Source: UBA1366 sp047602575
Lineage (GTDB): Bacteria > Bacillota > Clostridia > Oscillospirales > Ruminococcaceae
NCBI GenBank assembly: GCA_047602575.1
Contig: JASGGY010000001.1
Coordinates: forward strand, 124,001 to 188,000
DNA: 64,000 bases
Direction of reading: 5' to 3'
Both the position numbers and the translations under genes were made by a program. Below the pieces are notes generated by a model that saw only the letters and a list, made by a program, of their open reading frames with translations, did not search any database and had not been told where the DNA came from. This document shows positions 15,791-24,386 of the stretch, in pieces; position 1 is the first letter of the stretch, and each line of letters opens with the position of its first letter.

Positions 15791-17461
15791 TTACTTGTTC
15801 TTTCTCTTGAGCCAGATCACAAGCCCCACGATCAGGATGATCACGGGAATCGCCAGCGTAAAGAGCCACTTGAGGGTGTTTGCCTGATGATTGGTGAGGT
15901 CAAAAAGATTGCCTGTGATGGTTTTTGGCTTAATGGTGATGCTGGTTTTAGTCTTGTCGTTAAAGCCGTTCATCAGGCTGAGGATATAGTCGCTGTTCTG
16001 ATACTGCGCATACCGCAGGTAAGCGTCGTTGAGGAACTGCACCGAACCGATGGCGAGGATGTTGCTGTAAAGCTCGATGTCATTGCCCGCGGCATCCTTG
16101 GCGAATGCGCCCTTTGAGGCGACGACAAGTCCGTTCTGAACGCCCTTGACCGTGGCGGCTGTGTCGTCAACGGCGGCGGTTGCGGTGGCGTAAGCCCCGG
16201 AGGAGGACTGTACATACGCTTCGGTGATCTGCATCCCGCTTTCTTTAAAGAGCTGGGTAATCGGGCGTGCGTTATAGAACAGCAGCAGGTTGGAGGCCTT
16301 CGCTTTTTTCAGATCCTGCGTGAAATTGTCGCTGGTGACAAACTCGGTGATCAGGTTCGGATAGCCGCCCACGGTGTAATTCTCGTTGCTTTCTTTGACG
16401 AAAGTCGGTTCGATTTTTAAGCCGTATTCGGCGAGGAATTCGTCGATGTTGGGTGTGTCCTTTTGCGAGTCGGAGGCGAGGTAAATTAAGTTTTTCTCAA
16501 GCTTGCCGTCGTTGGTGAGGAAATTGGATACCTTGGTGATTTCCTCGGGGAGATAGTCCTCCTGCGGGGCTGCCATGACGATGCACTTTGCGTCCGCGGG
16601 GATATCCTGGCTGGTGATGTTGACGGAATTGACGATATAACCGTTTGCCTCAAGCAGGGTTTGGAAGTAGCTTAAGTCAGAGGACTCGTTGCGTCCGGTG
16701 AGCATGGTGATCGTGACGGGGTTGGGATCGGTCACGGCAATGAGTGCGGAGGTGATCGCCTGCTCGGCGTTGGAGGATTCGATGTAGCTTGCAAACTGCT
16801 GCATTGCAAAATCCGCGCCGTACTGTGCAATCATGGTATCAAACGTCATGCCGTAATTCTGGAGCATCGTATCAAGCTCCGCGCTGAAATTCACCAGATC
16901 AACCGGCTCGAGCACGCGAGTTTTCTTGTATTCCTTGCCGTCGCTGCCCTTCGCACTGGTTTCCACGATGATGTCATACTGCGCGAGGTCGTCGGAATAA
17001 TCCTTAAGCACATCGGGGTTTGAGAGGAAGTCCACATACCGGATGGAAATCCGGCTGTTGTGCGTGGCATAATCGTGGAGCATCCGGCTCGCCTGTAGGG
17101 TATAATCGTTATACGCCTCAAAGGTGTCCTGCTCGGCAAGAACGGTGATCTGTACATCCACGTCGATTTTTTCGACATAGTCAAGTGTTTCCTGTGAAAC
17201 GGAATAGGTGTTGGTGTTGGTCAGGTCAAAGGTGATGGGGAATTTGTCAAACACAATCGTTGCCACCACGTTGAGCAGAACCAGAACCGCCAGAAACACC
17301 GCTGTCAAAATCGTGGCAAGCGTGCCATGCTTGAGCGTTTTGGTGTTAAAACGTCTTTCGCGCTTTTCGGGGGTCAGGTCGGGGACCTTGATCGCTTTAA
17401 CGGCTTCTTCCGCCGCCTCAAGCGCTTCGTTTTTTTCCATATCATTCTCGTGATTCTTCAT
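15791..17461 (-). CDS. GldG-family auxiliary subunit of ABC transporter
   Basis: 556 residues from an ATG after GGAGGAGAACACG. One membrane helix near residues 50-75, a large extracytoplasmic domain (ABC_transp_aux type, with TMLTGRNESSDLSYFQTLLEANGY), and a C-terminal helix ending in LVIWLKRKNK. The same architecture as GldG of Bacteroidetes gliding systems; function in Firmicutes unknown. Fourteen bases separate it from the permease gene. Confidence 0.85.
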   Translation of the reverse strand: MKNHENDMEKNEALEAAEEAVKAIKVPDLTPEKRERRFNTKTLKHGTLATILTAVFLAVLVLLNVVATIVFDKFPITFDLTNTNTYSVSQETLDYVEKIDVDVQITVLAEQDTFEAYNDYTLQASRMLHDYATHNSRISIRYVDFLSNPDVLKDYSDDLAQYDIIVETSAKGSDGKEYKKTRVLEPVDLVNFSAELDTMLQNYGMTFDTMIAQYGADFAMQQFASYIESSNAEQAITSALIAVTDPNPVTITMLTGRNESSDLSYFQTLLEANGYIVNSVNITSQDIPADAKCIVMAAPQEDYLPEEITKVSNFLTNDGKLEKNLIYLASDSQKDTPNIDEFLAEYGLKIEPTFVKESNENYTVGGYPNLITEFVTSDNFTQDLKKAKASNLLLFYNARPITQLFKESGMQITEAYVQSSSGAYATATAAVDDTAATVKGVQNGLVVASKGAFAKDAAGNDIELYSNILAIGSVQFLNDAYLRYAQYQNSDYILSLMNGFNDKTKTSITIKPKTITGNLFDLTNHQANTLKWLFTLAIPVIILIVGLVIWLKRKNK

Positions 17462-17475
17462 CGTGTTCTCCTCCT

Positions 17476-18180
17476 TTAACCCCAACGGCGTTTCTCAAGC
17501 ACGCGCACGGTCAGATAGAGGAACGCCACCGCGACGCTGACGAAAAACAATACATTTGAAAGGTCGAATATGCCGTAGGTAAAGTCGTTGTACCGCTTTG
17601 TAAACGAAAGCGTATCGAGAATCTTCGAGATGAAATCCACCGTAACAACCGAGGAAATCATACCGATTAGGAACAGCCCCACCATGATGACAAAGCTGAT
17701 GACAACGGAAACCATCTGGTTCTCCGTCAGGGAAGACACAAAGATGCCCACGGCGATGAATGCCGCGCCCAGCAGGAGCAGACCGGTGATGTTGCCGAAC
17801 ACAACCAGCCAGTCGGGCTTTGCAAATGCCGAAACCACCACCGCGTAAACCAGCGTGATGGCAACCGCCATGATCAGCACCAGGAAAGCTGCTAAGAATT
17901 TTCCGAACACAAGACCGGGCAGGCTCACCGGAGAGGTCAGCAGGCACTGGTCGGTTTTTTGCTTCTTCTCCTCAGAAAGCGTGCGCATGGTGAGGATCGG
18001 AATGAGGATCAGCAGCACGATAATGAGCGTGCCGAACATGGAGGTCAGCGATGCCGAACCTGCCTGCAGCGCAGTGACGGTAAACAGAAAACCGGAGCTT
18101 GCGTAAAACGCCGCAAGAACAATATAGCCGATCGGCGAGGTGAAATACGAAAGAAGCTCGCGTCTGAAGACTGCGCCCAT
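17476..18180 (-). CDS. ABC-2 type permease (GldF-like)
   Basis: 234 residues with about six membrane helices. It begins MGAVFRRELLSYFTSPIGYIV, the normal ABC-2 permease start, and carries the EEKKQKTDQCLLTSPVS cytoplasmic loop. The start lies one base after the stop of the ATPase gene, so the two are translationally close. Probable membrane partner of that ATPase. Confidence 0.88.
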   Translation of the reverse strand: MGAVFRRELLSYFTSPIGYIVLAAFYASSGFLFTVTALQAGSASLTSMFGTLIIVLLILIPILTMRTLSEEKKQKTDQCLLTSPVSLPGLVFGKFLAAFLVLIMAVAITLVYAVVVSAFAKPDWLVVFGNITGLLLLGAAFIAVGIFVSSLTENQMVSVVISFVIMVGLFLIGMISSVVTVDFISKILDTLSFTKRYNDFTYGIFDLSNVLFFVSVAVAFLYLTVRVLEKRRWG

Positions 18181-18181
18181 C

Positions 18182-19141
18182 TTAATTGCCCCCCTTCTTC
18201 AGCTTGATGTTTTCGCCCACGGTGAGCTTGAGGAAGATGTCCTCGAGTGAAAGCTCCATGGAGCGCATTTCGAGGATCATCCAGCCGTTTGTGCTGGCGG
18301 CGGTGAAAATATCGCGGCGGATATCGCGCTCGTCCTCGGCTTCGATCCGGTATTCATAAACGCCGGGCTCGCGCTCGATGCCGACAGTGACCTTTTCCAC
18401 GCCGGGGATGTCGTCAAGTGCCGCATAAACCGCGTTCTTGTCGCCCTCAATTTTCACGATGATGCGGTGGTCAAGGGAGAGGGATTTCGAGAGGTTGCTT
18501 TCCGTGTCGTCGGCGACGATTTTACCCTGATTGATGACAACGATCCGGTCGCAGACCGCCTGTACCTCCGACAGAATGTGGGAGGAGAACACAACGGTGT
18601 GGTTCTTGCCGAGCTTTTTAATCAGCGAGCGGATTTCAATGACCTGATTCGGGTCAAGTCCGACGGTGGGCTCGTCGAGAATCAGCACGTTCGGGTTGCC
18701 GACGAGCGCCTGCGCAAGCCCCACGCGCTGCTTATATCCTTTTGAAAGGTTGCGGATCAGACGCTTGTAAACATGGTCGATTTTCACCAGCTTGCAGATG
18801 TCCATCAGATGGGTGTTGCGCGGCATCTTGCATTTTTTCAAATCATAGATAAAGCAGAGGTATTCTTTTACGGTCATGTCCATGTAGAGGGGGGGCTGCT
18901 CCGGCAAATAGCCGATGCGCGCCTTTGCCTTCTGCGGTTCCTCTAAAATATCGATGCCGTCGATGAGCGCCTTGCCCTCGCTGCTGGAGATAAACCCTGT
19001 GAGAATGTTCATCGTGGTGGATTTTCCCGCACCATTGGGTCCTAAGAAACCGAGAATTTCGCCGTCGTTCGCCTTGAACGAAATGTCGTCAACCGCTTTG
19101 ATGTCGCCGAAGTGCTTGCTCAGGTTCACAACCTCAATCAT
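18182..19141 (-). CDS. ABC transporter ATP-binding protein (GldA-like)
   Basis: 319 residues. Walker A GPNGAGKST (about 37-45), signature LSKGYKQRVGLAQAL, Walker B VLILDEPTVGLDP, switch His in VVFSSHILSE. The C-terminal extension (about 220-319) with an EIRSMELSLEDIFLKLT end is usual for the ABC-2 exporter class. First gene of the operon ATPase-permease-GldG-DUF4340. Confidence 0.92.
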   Translation of the reverse strand: MIEVVNLSKHFGDIKAVDDISFKANDGEILGFLGPNGAGKSTTMNILTGFISSSEGKALIDGIDILEEPQKAKARIGYLPEQPPLYMDMTVKEYLCFIYDLKKCKMPRNTHLMDICKLVKIDHVYKRLIRNLSKGYKQRVGLAQALVGNPNVLILDEPTVGLDPNQVIEIRSLIKKLGKNHTVVFSSHILSEVQAVCDRIVVINQGKIVADDTESNLSKSLSLDHRIIVKIEGDKNAVYAALDDIPGVEKVTVGIEREPGVYEYRIEAEDERDIRRDIFTAASTNGWMILEMRSMELSLEDIFLKLTVGENIKLKKGGN

Positions 19142-19280
19142 TGTTCAATCATTCCTTTCCCGCCCGCAAAAACCGCGGAGAGGTATCCAAATCAACACAA
19201 TTTTTATTGTACCGTCTGTTTGTGATAATCCGGTGACAGACCACCGAAAAATGGACTTTTTTTCGTGCGAAACTTACAAA

Positions 19281-20751
19281 TTACTTCGAAAGTTTTTCGA
19301 TGCCCTTGCGAATTCTGTCCAAACTGTCCGCCTTGCCCATCAGCGCGCAAAGCTCAATGCCGCCGCCGGGGGTAAAGGCTTTTCCCGAAACCGCCACGCG
19401 CAGCGGCCAAAGAATCAGACCGTTTTTCACACCCAGCCGCTCGATGAGCGCAAAGAGCGCCGTGTGGATGGCTTCCTCGCTCCAGTCGTCGAGCGCTTCA
19501 AGAACGGGGAGGATTTTCTTAAGACTTTCGAGCGAATTCTCGGGATTGGTTTTCATTTTTTTGTGAGAATACAGGTCGGTGCTGTAGTCCGGCAGCGCGT
19601 CAAAGAAGTCCACCTGTTCGGGGATATCGGTGAACACCTCCGTGCGCGGCTGAAGAAGCTTTGCCAGCGCCAGACAATCCACATCGGTGCGGGTGAGGGT
19701 TTTCTTCATATAGGGGACGGCATATTCCGCGAACTGTTCGGGGGAAAGCTTGCGGATATAAACGCCGTTGATTGCCTTTAATTTCAGCGGGTCGAAAATC
19801 GCGGGCGACTTGGAAAGACCGCCGATGTCAAATTCGCGGATCAGCTCCTCGAAGCGTGAAGATTTCGTTCTCGCCCTTGGGCGCCCAGCCCAGCAGCGCG
19901 ATGTAGTTGATCACCGCTTCGGTGAGGAAGCCTTTTTCCATCAAATCTTCAAAGGACGCGTCGCCGTCGCGCTTGGAGAGCTTGTGCTGCTTGTCCTTCA
20001 TAATGTGTTCCACATGAATATAGGTCGGCACATCCCAGCCGAACGCGTTGTAGAGCAGATTATATTTGGGCGCGGAGGAGAGATACTCGTTGCCGCGGAC
20101 AACGTGGGTGATGCCCATGAGGTGGTCGTCCACGACGTTGGCGAAGTTATAGGTCGGCATGCCGTCGGTTTTCAGCAGAACCTGATCGTCGAGCGTCGCG
20201 CAGTCCACGGTGATGTCGCCGTAAAGCTCGTCGTGGAACGTGATCGAGCCGGACTCCGGAATCTTCTGCCGGATGACATAGGGAACGCCGTCGGCAAGAT
20301 TTTTTGCGATTTCGGCGGCAGGGAGAGTGCGGCAGTGGCGGTCGTACATCGTCGCCATACCGCTTGCTTCCTGCACGGCGCGCAGCTCGTCGAGCCGGCA
20401 CTTGTCGCAGAAGCAGTAATACGCTTCGCCCTTTTCTACCAGATCAACGGCATATTGCTTAAATAGCCCCATGCGCGCGGACTGCACGTAAGGACCGACC
20501 GGTCCGCCGATGTCCGGACCTTCGTCCCAGTTCAGCCCGACCTGCTCGAGCGTGCGGTAAATGACCTCCGTCGCGCCCTCAACAAAGCGTTCCTGATCGG
20601 TGTCCTCGATGCGCAGGATGAAATCCCCGCCGTATTTTTTCGCAAGGATATAGGTGAAAAGTGCCGTGCGCAGATTGCCGATGTGCATATAGCCGGTGGG
20701 GCTGGGCGCAAATCGGGTGCGGACTTTTTTCGGTGCGGTATTCTCACTCAT
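19281..20751 (-). CDS. gltX: Glutamyl-tRNA synthetase, frameshifted
   Basis: Charges tRNA-Glu. The first part runs 20751 to about 19851 with the HIGH-type motif HIGN (residues 23-26), a CFC-x2-C zinc-like cluster and the KMSKR-type KLSKR. It then breaks at FTL. Removing one C (plus-strand G near 19851) restores FTLEELIREFDIGGLSK and continues to the normal C-terminus at 19281, about 489 residues in all. Because the rest is intact and the enzyme is usually essential, I read this as a sequence error rather than a dead gene. GAAAGGAT precedes the start. Confidence 0.9.
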
Positions 20752-20813
20752 AACAAAGCATCCTTTCGGTGTTTTTTGGAAAATCCGATGCGGCGGAAAA
20801 TCGCACGCCGCGT

Positions 20814-21752
20814 TTATTCGGCAGAATCGGCTTGTTGGCTGAAAAAGGCATCCGCGCGGGTTAAGTCTGCGGCAATCTGTTCCTTCAGCGCTTCAAGCGA
20901 CGGGAATTTCTGCTCCGCGCGCAGGAAGCCGATTAGCCCGACGTCCACAGTCTGACCGTAGAGATCGCCGTTAAAATCGATGAGGTAGGTTTCCGCGCAG
21001 GGGCGGATGTCCGTTTCGCTGACGGTGGGCTTGACGCCGACGTTGGTGACGGCGCGGTAAGAAACGCCGTTTACCATCGCGTTCGCGGCATAAACCCCGA
21101 AGCGCGGCAGAACAAGCCCGTTTGGGATCAGCTGGTTGATGGTGGGGAAGTTGAGCTTGCGCCCGATTGCGTTTCCGTGAACAACGGGCAGGCGGAAGCC
21201 GAAGGGATAGCCGAGCATGGCGTTTGCGCTTTCGATTTCACCCGCGCGCACGGCCTGCCGGATCGCGGTGGAGCTGACGGGCGCGCCGTGGTAGACGGTA
21301 TGCGTGAGGATTTCCACATCGATGCCGTACCTTGCGCCGAGGGCTTTTAATTCATAGCAATCGCCGCGCGCGCCGCGCCCGAAGCGGAAGTCCTCGCCGC
21401 AGACCGCGGCGCACGCGTTTAAGCGCCCGCGCAGAACCGAGCGGACAAATTCCTCCGGCGGCATGTCCTTCAGCGCTGAAAAGGGCGGTGTATAGAGATA
21501 ATCCACGCCCAGCCGCTCGAATTTTTCCCATTTCATTTCGTCGGAAAGCAGCATTTCCAGCCGCCCGTCCCGCCCTTTGGAAGTTACCGAGTCGGTCTGA
21601 AAGGTGAACACCGCCGCCGCATAGCCGCGCGCGCGCAGCGATGCCGCCCGGCGGATGACAGCCTGATGCCCGATGTGTACGCCGTCAAACAGCCCGAGCG
21701 CCACCGCGCACCGCTGCTGCGGGATCAATCCGTCCTGCGTAAGATTGTGCAA
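20814..21752 (-). CDS. ribF: Bifunctional riboflavin kinase / FAD synthetase
   Basis: About 312 residues from a TTG at 21752 placed 8 bases after CGAAAGGA, this genome's usual site; an upstream ATG would leave AAAGG touching the start. The N-terminal adenylyltransferase domain has GLFDGVHIGH. The C-terminal riboflavin kinase domain has LNFPTINQL and RFGVYA. It makes FMN and FAD. It lies between truB and gltX, after a 244-base gap filled by a repeat element. Confidence 0.9.
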   Translation of the reverse strand: MHNLTQDGLIPQQRCAVALGLFDGVHIGHQAVIRRAASLRARGYAAAVFTFQTDSVTSKGRDGRLEMLLSDEMKWEKFERLGVDYLYTPPFSALKDMPPEEFVRSVLRGRLNACAAVCGEDFRFGRGARGDCYELKALGARYGIDVEILTHTVYHGAPVSSTAIRQAVRAGEIESANAMLGYPFGFRLPVVHGNAIGRKLNFPTINQLIPNGLVLPRFGVYAANAMVNGVSYRAVTNVGVKPTVSETDIRPCAETYLIDFNGDLYGQTVDVGLIGFLRAEQKFPSLEALKEQIAADLTRADAFFSQQADSAE

Positions 21753-21782
21753 AGCGAGCATCCTTTCGTCGGAAAATTCATC

Positions 21783-21992
21783 ATCCATAATCGTTAGAAA
21801 AAAGCAATCAAAATAGCGTAGACTGAAAAAAAGCATACGCTCAAATCTCGAGCGCTTTAGTGAAATCACAAAGTAACAAAAAATCAAAGTATAAAATCCA
21901 AAAGACAATGGGTTTCCAAAGGGTACTTGTACCCTTTGGTGAGGGGAGTCAAGGGGGCAAAGCCCCTTTGGGAGGGTTTATCTACAGTCTGA
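21783..21992 (-). repeat. Dispersed multi-palindrome element, copy 3 (long form)
   Basis: Reads in the minus direction: the palindromes with CCAAAGGGTACTTGTACCCTTTGG, then an AT-rich tail with an imperfect GCGCTCGA...GAGC hairpin and a T-run, matching the tails of the copies at 40645 and 58848. Confidence 0.75.
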
Positions 21993-21996
21993 TTGA

Positions 21997-22911
21997 TCAG
22001 AAATTGCGGTAAACCCGCAGGAGCTGTTCGGTCAGATCCGCGCGTGCAAGCCCGAGAAACACGCCGTCTGCACCGTAAACGCGATAGAGCGCTTCCTGTT
22101 CCGGCATAATGGAAAGCACCTGCGAAAGGTTCAGCTTCACGCCGTTGAGATACAGTGCGGAAAGCCGCGCGTCAAGCGTGAGCGCTTCATAAGAAGCAAA
22201 CACCGCGTCCGGCTTGATCAGTGCGTTTGCAATTGTGCCGGACTGCGCGAGGACTTCAATCTGCGCCAAGGTCAGGCAGTCGGCAAGGGCAATGCCGCCG
22301 GAGAGCGTCCGCTCGAGGCTTGTCATTACCGCGCCGACGCCGAGCGCCTGCCCCGCATCGTGGAGGAGCGTGCGCACATCAGTACGCTTTGAACAGAGGA
22401 TGTCCGCCGTACCGCACTGCGTTTGTTCGTCAAATGTGAGCAGCGTGAACGCTTTCACCGTGACGGTGCGTGCGGCGCGTTCGATTTCCACACCGTCGCG
22501 CGCGTATTCGTAAAGGCGCTTTCCGCCCACCGAAACCGCCGAGAACATGGGCGGAAGCTGCTCGATTTCGCCGGTGCGCGTGGCAAACGCGGCGGTAAGT
22601 TCTTGTGCCGTCACCGCGGACGGCTGTTCGCGCAGCACGGTGCCGGTGCTGTCCTGCGTATCGGTTTCGATGCCCAGATGGAAGCCCGCCGTATAGCGCT
22701 TTTCGTTGGTGGGGAGAATGTCGCAGGCGCGTGTGCATTTTCCCGCAAAAACGGGAAGCACGCCGGTCGCCATTGGGTCGAGCGTTCCGCCGTGACCGAG
22801 GCGCTTCATTTTTAAAATCCCGCGCAGCTTCGCGATCACGTCAAAGGACGTAAACCCCGCAGGCTTATTGACGGGAAGAATGCCGTTAAAGCCGTAGTTA
22901 TCCGTGTTCAA
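21997..22911 (-). CDS. truB: tRNA pseudouridine(55) synthase
   Basis: 304 residues. It modifies U55 of the T-loop. The N-terminal domain has GILPVNKPAGFTS and catalytic Asp45 in GGTLDPMATG. The usual C-S-K-G-T-Y-I-R motif reads CSKRTDVR here (173-180), so the conserved Gly and Tyr are replaced. It starts with TTG overlapping the stop of the nrnA-like gene (TTGA), indicating coupling. Part of the rimP-infB superoperon. Confidence 0.92.
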   Translation of the reverse strand: MNTDNYGFNGILPVNKPAGFTSFDVIAKLRGILKMKRLGHGGTLDPMATGVLPVFAGKCTRACDILPTNEKRYTAGFHLGIETDTQDSTGTVLREQPSAVTAQELTAAFATRTGEIEQLPPMFSAVSVGGKRLYEYARDGVEIERAARTVTVKAFTLLTFDEQTQCGTADILCSKRTDVRTLLHDAGQALGVGAVMTSLERTLSGGIALADCLTLAQIEVLAQSGTIANALIKPDAVFASYEALTLDARLSALYLNGVKLNLSQVLSIMPEQEALYRVYGADGVFLGLARADLTEQLLRVYRNF

Positions 22912-23859
22912 TAGCCGAACACCTCGCGCAGGGCGGCAACGAGCTTTTGCTTGACCTCGTCGAGTGTGCCGGTGATTTCGCAGCCCGCTGCGCGGATGTG
23001 TCCGCCGCCGCCGAAATTGCGGCAGAACGCGGACGCGTCGTGCTGTTCGGTGGTGCGCGCGGAAACCTTAAACACGCTTTCGTGGCGCTGGCGCACGGTC
23101 AGCCCGATTTCCACGCCCTCAATCTGGAGCGGGATCGACGCAAGCCCGTCAAACTCCGCGGGCTCCATGCCGCTCTCGTCCATCATTTTCTTGGTAATCA
23201 CAAGCATCGAGCAGCGGTCGTTGAAGAAAAATTCGATTGACTGCACAGCCTGCTGCTGCAAGCAGCACCCTGCCCTTGCTTTTTACATCGAACATCCGGC
23301 GGTTGATGCCGGCGAAATCGATGCCGCATTCCATCAGCGCGGCGCAGGCGATGTGTGCGGCGGGGGTGGTGTTTTCGTATTTAAAACAGCCCGTGTCCGT
23401 GGCGATGCCGGTGTAAAGGCAGGTCGCGACGCGCTTTGTGAGTTCCCTACCCATAAAACGGAACAGCTCAAACAGGATCAGCGCCGCCGCAGACGCGCGG
23501 GCATCGACATAGGTTTGCTTGGCAAAGCCGGTGTTGGAAATATGGTGGTCGATGCAAAGGTCGATCGCGCCCGGCTCGGCGTATTTCGTCATGCGGCTGC
23601 CCAGCAGCTGGAGATCCGCGATGTCCACCGCGATCACGAACCGCTCGTCGAATTCCTCGACGGTATAACCTTCATAAAGTGGGTCGTAGCGCGCCGGAAA
23701 CGGGTCGTTGTTGACCACATTCGCGCGCTTGCCCATCCCGCGCAGCACCGCGCACAGGGCAAAGGCGCTGCCCAAGGTATCGCCGTCGGGACCTTTGTGG
23801 GTAAGAATGGTAAAGCAATCGTTCTGTTCGAGCAAAGCTTGAATTTCTGTAAAATCCAT
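22908..23859 (-). CDS. nrnA: DHH/DHHA1 phosphoesterase (NrnA-like), frameshifted
   Basis: About 316 residues after correction. It starts at an ATG 8 bases after GAAAGGAT. The DHH domain shows GPDGDTLGSA and DHHISN; the DHHA1 domain shows GGGGHIRAAGCEI. NrnA homologues degrade short RNA (nanoRNA) and 3'-phosphoadenosine 5'-phosphate. The frame breaks near 23258: one surplus base in a TGC-repeat tract. Dropping it gives RVLLEQQAVQSIEFF and a continuous protein. Confidence 0.88.
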
Positions 23860-23896
23860 TTCGGACAAATCCTTTCCGGTCGTGCGGTTGCGTTGT

Positions 23897-24274
23897 TTAT
23901 TCCTGCGGTTCTTCCGGCGGGTTTTCCTTTTCGGAAATCTCACGCAGGAGTTTGTTGATCTGCTGCGAATGCGCCGCGGAGTCGTCGGCGATGAATTTCA
24001 GCTCCGGACTTTTTTTCAGATGCAGGACGTTGGAAATCTCCCGCTTGATATAGCCCGACGCGGATTCAAAGCCCTTGACAGCTTGCTTGGCGTGGTCAAA
24101 GCCCTTGAGGCTTGAGATATAAACCTTGCAGTACGAACCGTCCGCCGTCACATCGCACCGCATGACGGTGAGCATATCTCCGCCGTCGATGCGGGGGTCT
24201 TTCAGCTCTCGCATCATGCCGGAGAGGATGCGGCGGATGTCCTCGGACATTCTTCCTGATTTAAAACCGGACAT
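23897..24274 (-). CDS. rbfA: Ribosome-binding factor A
   Basis: 125 residues. A KH-like 30S maturation factor (SEDIRRILSGMMRELKDPRI, CKVYISSLKG, LKKSPELKFIADDS). Lies between infB and the nrnA-like gene, its usual place. Confidence 0.93.
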   Translation of the reverse strand: MSGFKSGRMSEDIRRILSGMMRELKDPRIDGGDMLTVMRCDVTADGSYCKVYISSLKGFDHAKQAVKGFESASGYIKREISNVLHLKKSPELKFIADDSAAHSQQINKLLREISEKENPPEEPQE

Positions 24275-24315
24275 ATTAAGCTCCTTTTAATTGAAAAACA
24301 TTACGTTTTGCTGTA

Positions 24316-24336
24316 GGGCGGGGGCTTGCTCCCGCC
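24316..24336. repeat. GC-rich hairpin between infB and rbfA
   Basis: GGCGGGGGC / GCTCCCGCC imperfect stem, inside a 112-base spacer that otherwise shows no signal. The surrounding TGTAGGGCGGGG looks like a second dispersed intergenic repeat type, seen only once here. Confidence 0.4.
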
Positions 24337-24386
24337 GCGGCTGCGCTCGGGCATTCCGGTATCGCAAACCGGACTCCGCAGCGCGC

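Noticed and set aside
19281..20751. gltX as two separate genes or a decayed pseudogene.
   Set aside because: Both parts align end to end after one base change and all motifs remain, so one gene with a sequence error is simpler.
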